A DNA stretch of 64,000 nucleotides from Isotricha intestinalis (taxonomy: Eukaryota; Ciliophora; Litostomatea; Vestibuliferida; Isotrichidae). The position numbers were made by a program, and so were the translations under genes. Positions 10,501 through 20,582 of this stretch are shown here, in pieces. The notes beneath the pieces are model-generated. The model was not told the origin of the DNA. It ran no database searches and worked only from the letters and a program-made list of their open reading frames with translations. The first letter of the stretch is position 1. Each line of letters begins with the position of its first letter. Where the stretch lies: contig JAJJLU010000006.1 in the NCBI GenBank assembly GCA_023807065.1, positions 1 through 64,000 of the forward strand. Reading direction: 5' to 3'.

Positions 10501-13419
10501 TATGTATTTCATACTGAATTTTCAACTATAAATTTTGTTATTAATAAGAGCGATACTTATTGTCCTCCTATATCAAGAATTTATACAACAGAATTTTCTT
10601 TAGTTCATATGAATTCAAGTGAAAATTATACTTTTCAATTTTGCTATGTTGTGGATAAAAAAGAGAATGATAATAAAAATTTATGTTTTGAATTTTCTAA
10701 GAAATTTTTTTTAAATCATATACCAAATATTTGGTCTTATATTGGTAATTATGTAAATTTAAAAATGATAAGTACAAATGGTAATTATGAATTCAAGACT
10801 TGGCTTGATTTCAGGGATGGTAGATATTGTGATGAAAAAGATATTACTAATATTTCTGATATTATATTCAATTCTAATAGTACTTTTCAAATAGCTGGAA
10901 AATTAATATCATTTTTTGAAGATTATGACAAAAATGATTTAAATTTATCTGATTTAACATTGATTGAAGATTTTGTAACAAATGAATTTAGAGCATTATT
11001 AAATAAAGAAACAAATGAAAGTGAAAATGAAAATGATGATTATTATACAGATGATTCAACTTTTTTGATTATAAAAGCAAATACAATTCCAGTAATAGTA
11101 AAACAATTATTAGATTATATAGAATTAAAAAGATTAGATTATTATGATAAAGGATTATCAATTTGCAATTCACTATTAGATATTTTATCCAATTATAATT
11201 TAGATTATACTAACATAATTTATTATTATATATATAGAACTTATCTTTATCTATATGAATCTAAAAATACTTTTGAACAATTTAAACAAATTATTTCAAG
11301 CATTGAAAAATTATCTGGAATAATATCTAAATCATTATATATGGGACAAATATTTCAATTCGATGATTTTTTTTCTGATTCAGAATTTTCAAAAATGAAA
11401 AATAGAGATATTTCAATATTTAAAATTATCAGATTTGGAAAAAATGAAGGAACTATTTCTTTTTATAAACAAAAATCTTATACCAAAGTAGATAGCTGTA
11501 AAAATGACAATGATACTAATATTATTTTTTGTCTTGAAAAAGAACAAGTTAATGATATTATCGATGAAATTTATCAATTTGAAAAAAAAAATAAGACAAA
11601 CATTGGTTTAAGCTTTATTTCTTATAATTTTCCAGAATCTATTTATTTAAATTATTTAAGTGATGAAGTGAAGAAATGGTTTAGCAATGGAACACTATTT
11701 TTATTTTCTAATAATATTTACCAGGTAAATTTATTTATAAATGATTCTTTTTCACAGTATAAAACTAAAAAAAATTATTTTTATTCAGTGACTTTTGAAA
11801 TCGATTACAGTAAAGTACCAATATTAAAAAAAGATATATTTTGTTCACCTTTGGAATCAATAGGGAAAAATGATTCAAATAATTATTGTGATACTTATTT
11901 TTTGTTTACTAGAGAATATGATCAAAAAGCTACTATAAGATGTGTCTGTAATAATTTTACTCTAATTGGAGCCTTTGGAGGACAAGATTATTCAAATTAT
12001 TCTCAAAATCTTCAATTTCAAAATATTAAAAATGTGAATTTATTTAGTTATATTCTTATTTATAGTTCCATTGGAAGTATTGTTTTTTTCTCTATTATAT
12101 TATTAAGTTTAGATATTAATGAAGAAAAAATAATTAAAAAAATAAGTAAAATGAATAAATATCAAAAAGTTGATTATTATTATAATAAAGTCAGTTACTT
12201 ACATAATGCAAATAGATTAACCTTTTCTTGGTATTTATTTTACTTTTATAATCCTTTTTTGCATTTATTTAATATTTATAATAAAAAAATATCTCGACAT
12301 TTTAGATTTATGATTGAAATGATTAAAATTTTAATTACACTTATATGCACTCTTTATTTCAATTTTTATAAAAAAACTTTCAAACAAATAAAAGATTTCA
12401 TGGAAGAAAGAAAGTTTGAGGATAAAGATATTAAAAGATATTATTATAAAACAGAATGGATAGTAATAATCATATGCAGTCTTTTATCCTTATTTTTTTA
12501 CATTATTGTTTCATTATTATTTGATTTTCTTTATAATTATATTGGTTTCGGGCAAATGAATGAAAAAAAATTTAAACCAATAAAGATTGTATTATCAAAA
12601 TTCATTTATAATAAAGTAAGACTTGATGGTTTAATGGATGAAAAAGGTATAAAATTAAGAACAAGAATTTATGCTTTTAGTAAGATAATGGGAGAAAAAA
12701 TAATTAAAAATTTACAAAGAAAACAAGATAAATTGGCTAAATATTTAAATGAACAAGAAAAAGAAAAAGATTCAACAAGAGAAATAATTGATTCTGGAAA
12801 TAGTGGAAAAGAACATTTTCTTGATGACGATAAAAGTAATCAAACAAGTTTTATTTCAAATGTAAGTTTAAGAAAAAAGAAAAAAATTTCAAATAAATAT
12901 AATAAATATAGTGAAATATTTAAAAGATATATGACTATTCATAACAATAAAATTGAAGGTAAGCTTAAAAATGAAGAAAATGATAATCTTTTTTCAATTA
13001 CAGAAATTTTAGAAGAAGAAAATGAGTATTTAAATAATGAATATATTTGCTGGAATATTATTTCAAATTTAATTTTAATTGCTTTAATTATTGTCATTGA
13101 AATTGAAATGAAACAACTTGTTGATGCAGTTTATCAAGAATATGAAGGATATATTATAAATCATTGGTTAATTCCTAGTTTAATAGCTATTATATTTTAT
13201 AATTTTATTTTTCATTTGATTATTTGCTTTATAATTAGTTCAATATTCTTTAGAGCTTCTTATAGAACTCATTCACAATTTAAGAAAAAGATATTTAAAA
13301 AATTAATAATAAATTATAGGTACTTATATAAGATAATGATTTTAATTACAAAAAATAAAACTGATATTGATTCTACATTAAACAATATAAAATTAGAAAA
13401 AATTGAATTTGAAAAATGA
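7549..13419 (+). CDS. Polycystin/REJ-like cysteine-rich multi-pass membrane protein
   Basis: A 1956-residue protein beginning with a hydrophobic signal peptide (residues ~7-24, ending near SCQ). Residues ~370-840 form a long cysteine-rich stack of CxxC-containing furin/GCC-type repeats. An EGF-like module with about six cysteines follows at ~845-885. The region ~890-1450 resembles the REJ/GAIN part of polycystin-1-like proteins. A GPS-like CVCNNFT motif lies near residue 1464, just before the first membrane helix (~1498-1521). Further helices are near 1583-1605, 1634-1660, 1836-1856 and 1870-1900. The tail is short and basic. Such proteins are usually surface or ciliary receptors. No PLAT domain or channel pore was recognised. 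It ends with TGA, one of the cases showing that TGA is a real stop here. Confidence 0.75.
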   Translation: MNVLNLRFQLLILYYFLFSKISCQSDIEEEIWKCNETDKEELGKYQNITGLIANDDGISYLSFFNEIHDYEKNETYILKEFTSLKKVIKINETTFFCGKSKYIYYFQNNKIDSIQISNIDYIENYCFEYQNNLVVFNPGKDGITILNIDEDKNIYKRKDYLIYSSYQFMINAEESFYVLAKGKYKTYIINWSIDEHTTFIDNDISLPEYFYFFNITKATFKDNCFYIFTYKENTSSFLFYKVNISSSNYIMDDILSTHKLFLGSKFIKVDFFENTSFIYYLLKKGTSNYLGVYDLENNILLFNYKVNSENVFQLTNNENDLQYSLLFEKEGYLKKICPFYEDQNKKCIFSDGMKISKEGNEEKKKEDCNDYHYKNYCVEKCPLGTDINENKICDFKCYSDYKLNLNTNECVYECDDNEIQISKYCVSCELNNIFLGHNLHFCVENCTESFNKPYNENNICLLRCKIGSIYDEKEGKCISCKSKNEFYNEENNTCIKACPYNIYDNNNVCYNCKDRGLYLFENENITECINDCANKNLIVEENKCISCPNGQLYLNDSSKNNKCVEECPEGYIKINETCQKCMDYSNGKKECINYINDQIFCNIGSEIDIESKECINCLSIGKVYSNGTCVEYCDDYKVKKNGICIDCVNNDVTKFFSGSECLEICPNNSQISGYICNNCEELGKKYFDGNCYDNCVNYTFEYKERCMLCHELYPDRPFFYNTTEFPPCKANCSDDEAIIDEERRKECKACDKIYRGECKDECPEYTFLEKKKCINCMDIKGKSFYDDGKEKKCVDECIEGTRNEIKNQIKICEKCGSKYYNGKCEENKSPETYVYYINLGVEIHKTCFCNVAKGNTCLKLPDHNYKCKCNGDYTGDFCNIYHPKNDSNNLTIYSLSKYPPSKVIDNLFTFNYTGNEKIVSIEWNARHISCVGIENKTKEDKLMNGVKEEIFMINGNFFDFQCYYEISLNVTLENEKILRDSIDFYVFHTEFSTINFVINKSDTYCPPISRIYTTEFSLVHMNSSENYTFQFCYVVDKKENDNKNLCFEFSKKFFLNHIPNIWSYIGNYVNLKMISTNGNYEFKTWLDFRDGRYCDEKDITNISDIIFNSNSTFQIAGKLISFFEDYDKNDLNLSDLTLIEDFVTNEFRALLNKETNESENENDDYYTDDSTFLIIKANTIPVIVKQLLDYIELKRLDYYDKGLSICNSLLDILSNYNLDYTNIIYYYIYRTYLYLYESKNTFEQFKQIISSIEKLSGIISKSLYMGQIFQFDDFFSDSEFSKMKNRDISIFKIIRFGKNEGTISFYKQKSYTKVDSCKNDNDTNIIFCLEKEQVNDIIDEIYQFEKKNKTNIGLSFISYNFPESIYLNYLSDEVKKWFSNGTLFLFSNNIYQVNLFINDSFSQYKTKKNYFYSVTFEIDYSKVPILKKDIFCSPLESIGKNDSNNYCDTYFLFTREYDQKATIRCVCNNFTLIGAFGGQDYSNYSQNLQFQNIKNVNLFSYILIYSSIGSIVFFSIILLSLDINEEKIIKKISKMNKYQKVDYYYNKVSYLHNANRLTFSWYLFYFYNPFLHLFNIYNKKISRHFRFMIEMIKILITLICTLYFNFYKKTFKQIKDFMEERKFEDKDIKRYYYKTEWIVIIICSLLSLFFYIIVSLLFDFLYNYIGFGQMNEKKFKPIKIVLSKFIYNKVRLDGLMDEKGIKLRTRIYAFSKIMGEKIIKNLQRKQDKLAKYLNEQEKEKDSTREIIDSGNSGKEHFLDDDKSNQTSFISNVSLRKKKKISNKYNKYSEIFKRYMTIHNNKIEGKLKNEENDNLFSITEILEEENEYLNNEYICWNIISNLILIALIIVIEIEMKQLVDAVYQEYEGYIINHWLIPSLIAIIFYNFIFHLIICFIISSIFFRASYRTHSQFKKKIFKKLIINYRYLYKIMILITKNKTDIDSTLNNIKLEKIEFEK

Positions 13420-14498
13420 AAAAATCAATGAAAGAAAAATGAAATTTGGAAAATTTAAAAAATCAAATTATTTAAAATAAATTTAAATAAAAATTAAGCA
13501 AAAAAACAATAGTGTTTCATTTCATTTTTATATATATTTTGTGTTTTTTGATTTTTTACAATTATTAAGTCATTAAAAAACATATTTCGTTGGAATTTTC
13601 CTTAAAATTTATGTGAAAAAATTTTTTTATATTTCATGAAAAAAATTTCCTTTTGTTTTTCATAAAAAAGGCAAAAAATTTCTTCAACACAGAAGAATCG
13701 TTATTAATATCAATTAGTAATTGAATCTTTAAAATCCTCAACATCTACTTTATATTTTTTAAATTGATGTCTTTAACAATTTGAAAATCATTTTTCCATT
13801 TATTACTCCATCTTTTTTTAATTACTATAATCTAATTTTAATTTAGAAGAAACTTTTTTTATTTCTTTTTGCAATTAATCTTGAAGTTCTCTATACACTT
13901 TTATTATTATCTTTTATTTTTGTCTTTTCCTTTATCTAACTTAATTCCATGAAGAATTTTATGATTATTAATTCATAATCTTCATCTAGTATTAATTATA
14001 TTTAAATTATTTTTTTCAAATTTGATTTTTTAATGTAAATTTTTATTGTGTAAAGCCTCTATTAACGAACAATATTTTATATTTAAATTGGGAATCTAAA
14101 TCCATGTTTTTTCATAATTTATTATTATATTTTTCATTTCTATTATAAAATTTGTTGTCTTATTACTGGATCATCATATTTTACCTCCTGAAATTTGTCA
14201 ATTTCCTCCATATAAATTTATTATCCAAGGAATTTATATTTTTTATATTAAACAAATATAAAAACAATTAAAATTTAATTTATATAATTTTATAATATAT
14301 TTTAAAATGTAAATAACTATATTACTATAAATTCACATTTTAACCATAACCATACATTTAACATTTAATCTTTTAAATTGTTTTAAAATGCTAAACTTTT
14401 TTTCCAAATGTTATTATAAACCAATAATATATTTTGGAAAAAATATAAAAATACCAAGAAAAAAATTTAAAAATAATTTTACCAGAAAAAAAAATAAA
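13420..14498. other. Convergent intergenic region with a possible minus-strand coding relic
   Basis: About 1.1 kb between two convergent genes. The first ~270 bases are plain AT-rich sequence. From about 13690 to 14230 the minus strand reads as short protein-like stretches (for example DSITN, KYKVDVEDFK and HKILHGIKLDKGKDKN) broken by many TAA, TGA and TAG triplets. This looks like an old decayed gene, but no family could be recognised and chance cannot be excluded. Bases 14230-14498 show nothing beyond AT-rich spacer. Confidence 0.3.
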
Positions 14499-17288
14499 CT
14501 AATATATAGAAGTTCCATTATCTAAACATTGCCAAGGAGTCAATCCATATCTATTTAAAACTTTTTCATCAGCTCCTCTTTGAATTAACATATCAGCAAT
14601 TTCATAATTATGGAAACTTAAGGCAAAATGTAAAGGAGTATTATTATTATTATTTTCTGTATTTACAGTAGCTCCAACATTTAACAAATAATTTACTATT
14701 TGAAAAGAATTACTTTGAACTGCTAAACTTAATAAAGAATTTCCATCTGAATCAACAATATCTGGATTTAATTTATATTTTTCAAATAATTGTTTAAATT
14801 GAGGATAATTTCTATCTTTTATATGAAAACATATTGTTTCTGATAATGCTAATTTTTTTAACATTTTAATCTTTACATCTGTTACTCTTGATATCATTTG
14901 AAGATTATTAACTCCTCCTTCATTAATTATACTTTTTCTTTTTTCTAATTGCTTTTCTCTTAATGTTTTGGACATTGATTTTGCATAATTCTTTCTTTTT
15001 TTATTTGATTTTTTTCCTTTTTTATAATAAAAGTTTATTTTAGCTAATGCATTCTTTAAATAATGTTTTTCTTTTATTATTTCTTTATCTTTTTCTTCTT
15101 CTTTATTATTTTCATTTAAATTAAATTTATTTGGGTTTTTAATTAAAGATTTAAAAGTTGAATGTTCATAAAATCTTGTTTTTTTTCTTTTATTATCTAA
15201 ATTCATATTTAATATATTATTATAATACCATTTTTTTTGTACTCTTAATTTTTCAAATTCAAATTTAATTGGTTTAATTTTTGCTTTTATATGATATTCA
15301 TAATCTAATATATACAATTGGCAAATATACATATAATCTTTTTTTGGAAATATATTAAATGAAGTATATTTAATATCACAAAGAGAAGATTTTTTTTTAT
15401 TAATACTTGCAATTCTTAATAATGGATGTCCTTTAGTAAAATTATGTATAAAATTGAGACGATTTGTTTTTCTAATAGGAAATTCTAAGTAATTATTATA
15501 ATATATTTCTTGAAAAATTTTAACTATAAAATATCTATCTAATAAATAAGAATTTAAAAAAGATTTATTCATTGGTTTATATTTATTTTTTAATTTTAAC
15601 ATTCCTTTTAAATATCTTTTTTCATATCTTAAAGTATTATATTTTAACTTTTTATCAATAATAAAACTTTTCATTAAATTTACTTTTGTTTTATTTTTTT
15701 TATTATAATTTTCCCCTAAAATTTTAATATTTTTTTCATATTGACAGAAAAGATGAAATTTTTCATTTTGGAAAAGATGAACAAATTTAGTGTGACTTTG
15801 TAAAGAATTTTTTTCTATATTATCTAATTGATCAATAATATCTCTTTCAAATTTATTTTTCTTTTTATGATTATGTTTTATTGTTAAATCAATTCTTTCT
15901 TTTATTTTTTTTGGAGACTTAAAATAAGCTTTAATATTATTACCATCAAGAAGAGAAGAATTCCTAATGTTTTTCTTAGATTCAATCGATGATTCTGAAG
16001 AATTCTCACTGTCTGTTTCTGTACAAGTATTATAAGTGTTAAAGAATAAATTGAAAGTTTTATTGTCATTATCAAATATATTTATTTTTTTTATACTTTT
16101 TTCTTTTTTAATTTTTAATGTTTTTTTACTAGTTTTTAAAGCTTCTTTATTATCATTTGCTTTTACATTTAATATTTCTGTTAATTTTGGTAATTGATAA
16201 TTATTGCTTACTCTTAAAGTTGAAACACTTTTTCTTTTTGTTAATTCTTTTTTAATTTGTTTTCTTTTAGGTAATTTACTCATTATAATTTCATTATCTG
16301 AAAAATAATATTTTTTCTCTTTAGAATCAATACTTTTTCTATTTTTTTCATTAAAACTTTTGATTTTCTGAATTCCATTATTTTCACTTTTAAAAAGAAA
16401 ATCATTTTTTTTAAAATAATTTCGAATTTTATTATTATTTAAGTTAGAAGTTAATTTTTTTTTTTTAACTTTTCGAATAATATCTATATTTTTTATTAAA
16501 GGATTATTTTTTTGTTTTGGAGTTTTTGGTCTTGAATAATTTAAATTAAATTTCCTTTTATTTAAAAAATAACCTTTAAATGAATAAATTTTTGGAGAAT
16601 TTGAATTATTAATTAAAGAAGAATTACTTAATAATTTTACTGGAGAAGAATCTTTATTTCTTGATAAATGATAAGTATCAACTTTTGAATTATTAATAAA
16701 AGAATCTCTTTCAGTTAAATTAGAAAAAAAAGAAAAATTATTTTTATGTTTCGTAGTCAATCTTTTAATTTTTGGAAAGACTTTTTTTTCATTATTAAAA
16801 GTATAAGAATTAATAATATTACCTAAAGTACTATTTTTTGTATAATTTCTAGAAACGAATTTAGTATTATAATTGATATTTATATTATCTTCGGTTTTTA
16901 ATAAATATTTCCTTACATTTTGTTCAGAAAAATTTTTTGTTTTTGCTGTTGAATTGTAAGTACTTGAATAAGAATTATCAGAATTTGAATCATTTGTTTT
17001 AAACATATTATTATTTCTTAAAATTAAGTTTTTATTATGAAAAGTTCTTAAAAGCATACTTTGATTTTTAGAATGAGTATTATCAAATGAGTTTACTCTT
17101 CTTGTTGGAGATTTATTTTCTTCATTTAATTGAATTATGTTTTTAATATTTAAAGAAATTGGATTTTTTGCTGGGATTAAATGAATCATTTTATTTAAAT
17201 TTGTATTTTTTTCATTTTCAGGAATTAATTTCAATTTCTGAGGAGATGGTAATCTTCCTTTATTTCTTTTATGAATTAAATTTCTCAT
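14499..17288 (-). CDS. Basic low-complexity protein with C-terminal ankyrin repeats
   Basis: A 929-residue protein rich in Lys, Asn and Ser for most of its length, with no recognised domain before residue ~800. The last ~90 residues contain about two to three ankyrin repeats, shown by DSDGNSLLSLAVQS, IVNYLLNVGATVN, NNTPLHFALS and IADMLIQRGAD. Ankyrin repeats bind partner proteins, so this end is probably a docking platform. The remainder is probably disordered. The stop is TAG, which shows that TAG is not recoded as glutamine. The start is the first ATG of the frame and is followed by a basic MRNLIHKRNKGR segment. Function is unknown. Confidence 0.8.
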   Translation of the reverse strand: MRNLIHKRNKGRLPSPQKLKLIPENEKNTNLNKMIHLIPAKNPISLNIKNIIQLNEENKSPTRRVNSFDNTHSKNQSMLLRTFHNKNLILRNNNMFKTNDSNSDNSYSSTYNSTAKTKNFSEQNVRKYLLKTEDNININYNTKFVSRNYTKNSTLGNIINSYTFNNEKKVFPKIKRLTTKHKNNFSFFSNLTERDSFINNSKVDTYHLSRNKDSSPVKLLSNSSLINNSNSPKIYSFKGYFLNKRKFNLNYSRPKTPKQKNNPLIKNIDIIRKVKKKKLTSNLNNNKIRNYFKKNDFLFKSENNGIQKIKSFNEKNRKSIDSKEKKYYFSDNEIIMSKLPKRKQIKKELTKRKSVSTLRVSNNYQLPKLTEILNVKANDNKEALKTSKKTLKIKKEKSIKKINIFDNDNKTFNLFFNTYNTCTETDSENSSESSIESKKNIRNSSLLDGNNIKAYFKSPKKIKERIDLTIKHNHKKKNKFERDIIDQLDNIEKNSLQSHTKFVHLFQNEKFHLFCQYEKNIKILGENYNKKNKTKVNLMKSFIIDKKLKYNTLRYEKRYLKGMLKLKNKYKPMNKSFLNSYLLDRYFIVKIFQEIYYNNYLEFPIRKTNRLNFIHNFTKGHPLLRIASINKKKSSLCDIKYTSFNIFPKKDYMYICQLYILDYEYHIKAKIKPIKFEFEKLRVQKKWYYNNILNMNLDNKRKKTRFYEHSTFKSLIKNPNKFNLNENNKEEEKDKEIIKEKHYLKNALAKINFYYKKGKKSNKKRKNYAKSMSKTLREKQLEKRKSIINEGGVNNLQMISRVTDVKIKMLKKLALSETICFHIKDRNYPQFKQLFEKYKLNPDIVDSDGNSLLSLAVQSNSFQIVNYLLNVGATVNTENNNNNTPLHFALSFHNYEIADMLIQRGADEKVLNRYGLTPWQCLDNGTSIY

Positions 17289-17497
17289 TAAAAAATTTCG
17301 AAGAGCTTCTCTATTAAATATTATTATTTTATTTTTACCGATTTTCTGTTTGCATTATTTTTTTGTTTTTATTATAAATTGTTTATTAAGAAATATTTAA
17401 ATTTTTCATGGAAAATACCATAAAATCATTATTTAAAATTTTAATAAAATTAATTTTTATATATATAAAATTTTATAAAATTAAATGATAAATATTT

Positions 17498-20400
17498 TCA
17501 TTGTTTTTGTGTAAATTTCTTAATTAAAAAAGGTTCAACTGTATTTAAAGTTTCAATAGAATTGTCAGTCTTTAAATAAGGAGGATCTGTTTCACTTATT
17601 ATATTTATTTTACTAAAATCTTTATAAGATGAATTAGCCTTTTTTTCATTAAAAGATTGTTCAGCGTCAATTTTAATATTTATTTTTTTCTTAGGCTTAT
17701 TCATATTACTAAAATTACTTTTTTTAGCAAAATTTATTGTAGTCATTAAGAAATTATTATGATTTCCAAGAGATAAATTATCATTATTAGAAAAAACTTC
17801 ACTAACAATAGTTTTTTTTTTATGATGTGGTTGAATATTATTGAGTAAATTTCTTATTTGTTCTAAAACTTCTTCAAATTTTTTTGATGTTGCTGCTTCT
17901 AAACCATATAAATGATTTTCATTTTTTTGAATTTGATAACTTAAATCTGATATTTGTTTACTAAATTTATGCATCATCTCTATATAATAATCATTATTAA
18001 TATTATTATTAAATAATGATACTCTTTTTTTTCTTAATGTGTTTGGAGTTAATTGAACTGCTTGATTATCAGTTGGTATTGTTTGATTCTTATCATTTTT
18101 ACTATGGTAGTTTATTTGTTCTTTTATTTGAAAATTTTTTTCTTCTGAATAATCTAATGTTGCTAAATTTTTTTTTGGAGATATATTTTTTTTTGTGTTT
18201 GAAATTTCTGAAATTTTGTTATTATTATCATCTTTATCATTATTATCTTTATTTAAATTCACATTAATATTATTATCATTAGTATTATTAATAATATTAT
18301 CATTATTAATATTATTATTTTGAATATTATTATTATCTTTGTTATCTTTATTATCTTTGTCGTTGATATAATTGTTAATTTGAATATTGTGGTCAATTTT
18401 ATTATTATCTTTATTACTTTTATTCTCATTTACATTATTATCATTGTTATTATTATCTTTATTCTTAATAATATCATTACTATCTTTATTATCTTTATTA
18501 TCTTCATTCTTAATAATATTATTATTATTATCTTTATTATCTTCATTCTTAATAATATTATCAATATTATCTTTATTATCTTCATTCTTAATAATATTAT
18601 TATTATTATCTTTATTATCTTCATTCTTAATAATATTATTATTATTATCTTTATTATCTTCATTCTTAATGATATTATCATTATTATCTTTATTATCTTC
18701 ATTCTTAATGATATTGTCTTTATTCTTAATGATATTATCATTATTATCTTTATTTTTAATCATATCATTAACATCTTTATTGTCTTTGTTATCTTTATTA
18801 TTATTTTGATTTTTATTATTTTCATTGATATTATTATTGATTTTGTTATTGAGATTATTAGTATTATTTTCATTAGTTTTATTATGACTATTATTCTTAT
18901 TATTCTGGGTATCAGTATTATGAATAGTTTTATTATGAAAATAATTGATTTTTTTTTTTTTGGTGATATTGTTAGTTAAATTAAAATCAGTATGTTTGAA
19001 ACTTTCAGGAGTTGCTATTACAGAAAATCTTTTCTTTCTAACAGCATTTTGATTTATATTTTTTAATTCATTTCTATAATTTGAAATATTCATATTTGGT
19101 GTTTTTTCATTTTGATTTTGTGCTCGATTGGCTATTGTTTTCTCTTTATTTTTTTTTTCATTTTTATTATCTTCATTTTTATTTTCTTCTCTTTTATCTT
19201 TATTTTTTTTTTCAACTTTTTTATCTTTATTTTCATTTTCTTCATCAACTTTAATCATTTTTAAAATAAAATTATCAGTATTTTTATTATCCTTTTCATT
19301 ATCATCTTCTAAAATTATATATTTAATATTATTTTTATCATTATCATTAGATTTTTTTTCATTTATATTTTTATCAACACTTTTAATATTAAAGTTTTTT
19401 TCAATATTAACTTCCATACTCATATCTCTTTTTCTTCTAACTAATCTAGAAGACATTGGTGAACCAGGAATTTCTTCATCATCAATTTGAAAATCTAAAG
19501 AATTTTTATTTTTGAAAAAATCACTTGTTTCTAATTCATCTTTTGAAGTTTCATTTTCTAATTTTTGTTTTTTCCTAAAATCTAATTTATTTCCCATTTG
19601 TCTAAATTCTTTTAAAGGAACATTTTGACCTAAATTTTTTCTAAATCTTACATCTTTAATAAAATCACTTAAAGTTGTAAATTTCTGTTTAAGTAATTTA
19701 AATTCATATTGATATTCATTAAATTCTTTAACTGTTTTTTCATTTAATTCCACAAATTTTTCAATTTCACTATCAAATTTATTATTCATTTTAATTTCAA
19801 AAGCATCTAATTTTTCCCATTTAATTCCTAACTTTTTAGTTTCTTCAATTAAATCATTTGCATATTTTAAATTATCAACTCTTAAAACATCAATTCTATC
19901 ATCAGTAATTTTAATTCTATCAATTAATTTATTTTCAACTTCAACAAATCTTTTATTAAAATGTTCAATAAATTTTTGTTGAACATTTTCAATTTGTAAA
20001 TTAAAACTAGTGACTAAACTTTCCATTTTAGTTTTATAAGTTTTTAAATCCATTATTTGTTTATCTTTAAAAGCTTTTAAATCCATAAAAGTTTTATTAC
20101 AATAATCTAAAAAATGCCTTACTGTAGGATATCTACATGCATTACCTATTAATCCTGGAACTAATATATTTGAAAACATATTATCAAATTTATAAATTGC
20201 ATTACCTAAATCTTTTTCTATAGAATGAATTTTTGTGTCGTATAAAAACATTGATTCTTCTGTTTTTTGCTTAAAATTTATTATTTGAGATATTTTGCTA
20301 TGACTGTCTTTTTGATTTGCTATTGTTTCATATAATTCACCTATTTTATCTGAAAGTAATACTACTTTTTCCTCTGATACTACTATTTTATTTGCTAAAT

Positions 20401-20512
20401 CATTTATTTTTTCATCATATTTAGAACTTAATTTATTATCTAATTTCTTTATGTCTCCTAATATTTCATCTTCAAATAACATTATGTCTTTTTTTGAAGC
20501 ATATTCACTCAT
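17498..20512 (-). CDS. Coiled-coil protein with internal 39-bp tandem repeats
   Basis: A 1004-residue protein. Residues ~1-290 are heptad-rich and predicted coiled coil, with a more conserved-looking patch around RYPTVRHFLDYCNKTF (near 125-140). The middle (~380-740) is charged and Asn/Asp/Lys low complexity, including tandem copies of a 13-residue unit of the form IIKNEDNKDNNNN. A second short coiled coil lies near 820-870, followed by a basic tail. It ends with TGA. It is divergent from VPS15 across only 70 bp, so the two probably share a promoter region. I do not recognise the family. Coiled-coil proteins of this sort are common among ciliate cytoskeletal proteins, but that is only inference. 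Confidence 0.75.
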   Translation of the reverse strand: MSEYASKKDIMLFEDEILGDIKKLDNKLSSKYDEKINDLANKIVVSEEKVVLLSDKIGELYETIANQKDSHSKISQIINFKQKTEESMFLYDTKIHSIEKDLGNAIYKFDNMFSNILVPGLIGNACRYPTVRHFLDYCNKTFMDLKAFKDKQIMDLKTYKTKMESLVTSFNLQIENVQQKFIEHFNKRFVEVENKLIDRIKITDDRIDVLRVDNLKYANDLIEETKKLGIKWEKLDAFEIKMNNKFDSEIEKFVELNEKTVKEFNEYQYEFKLLKQKFTTLSDFIKDVRFRKNLGQNVPLKEFRQMGNKLDFRKKQKLENETSKDELETSDFFKNKNSLDFQIDDEEIPGSPMSSRLVRRKRDMSMEVNIEKNFNIKSVDKNINEKKSNDNDKNNIKYIILEDDNEKDNKNTDNFILKMIKVDEENENKDKKVEKKNKDKREENKNEDNKNEKKNKEKTIANRAQNQNEKTPNMNISNYRNELKNINQNAVRKKRFSVIATPESFKHTDFNLTNNITKKKKINYFHNKTIHNTDTQNNKNNSHNKTNENNTNNLNNKINNNINENNKNQNNNKDNKDNKDVNDMIKNKDNNDNIIKNKDNIIKNEDNKDNNDNIIKNEDNKDNNNNIIKNEDNKDNNNNIIKNEDNKDNIDNIIKNEDNKDNNNNIIKNEDNKDNKDSNDIIKNKDNNNNDNNVNENKSNKDNNKIDHNIQINNYINDKDNKDNKDNNNIQNNNINNDNIINNTNDNNINVNLNKDNNDKDDNNNKISEISNTKKNISPKKNLATLDYSEEKNFQIKEQINYHSKNDKNQTIPTDNQAVQLTPNTLRKKRVSLFNNNINNDYYIEMMHKFSKQISDLSYQIQKNENHLYGLEAATSKKFEEVLEQIRNLLNNIQPHHKKKTIVSEVFSNNDNLSLGNHNNFLMTTINFAKKSNFSNMNKPKKKINIKIDAEQSFNEKKANSSYKDFSKINIISETDPPYLKTDNSIETLNTVEPFLIKKFTQKQ
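18466..18750 (-). repeat. 39-bp in-frame tandem repeat array
   Basis: Roughly six to seven copies of a 39-bp unit, with matching positions beginning near 18503, 18542, 18581, 18620, 18659 and 18698, encode a 13-residue Asn/Asp/Lys unit inside the coiled-coil gene. The period is a multiple of three and copies are nearly identical at DNA level, which suggests recent expansion by replication slippage or unequal exchange. Because of the triplet period, the opposite strand is also open in more than one frame here; those frames are not genes. Confidence 0.85.
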
Positions 20513-20582
20513 TTATTTTTTTATATATTTATTTATTTTTTTTAAATGTATAGAATGTATTTTGTTATTATAAATTTTTTCA
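20513..20582. promoter_or_regulatory. 70-bp divergent spacer acting as shared promoter region
   Basis: Only 70 bases separate the start codons of the coiled-coil gene (minus) and VPS15 (plus). Both promoters and both 5' untranslated regions must fit in it or overlap the genes. The sequence is nearly pure A/T with T-rich runs and no motif I can name. Confidence 0.5.

Noticed and set aside
18320..18979. Long open frames on the plus strand antisense to the coiled-coil gene
   Set aside because: They arise from the triplet-period repeat and code only Ile/Phe/Leu-rich low complexity; the minus-strand gene explains the region.
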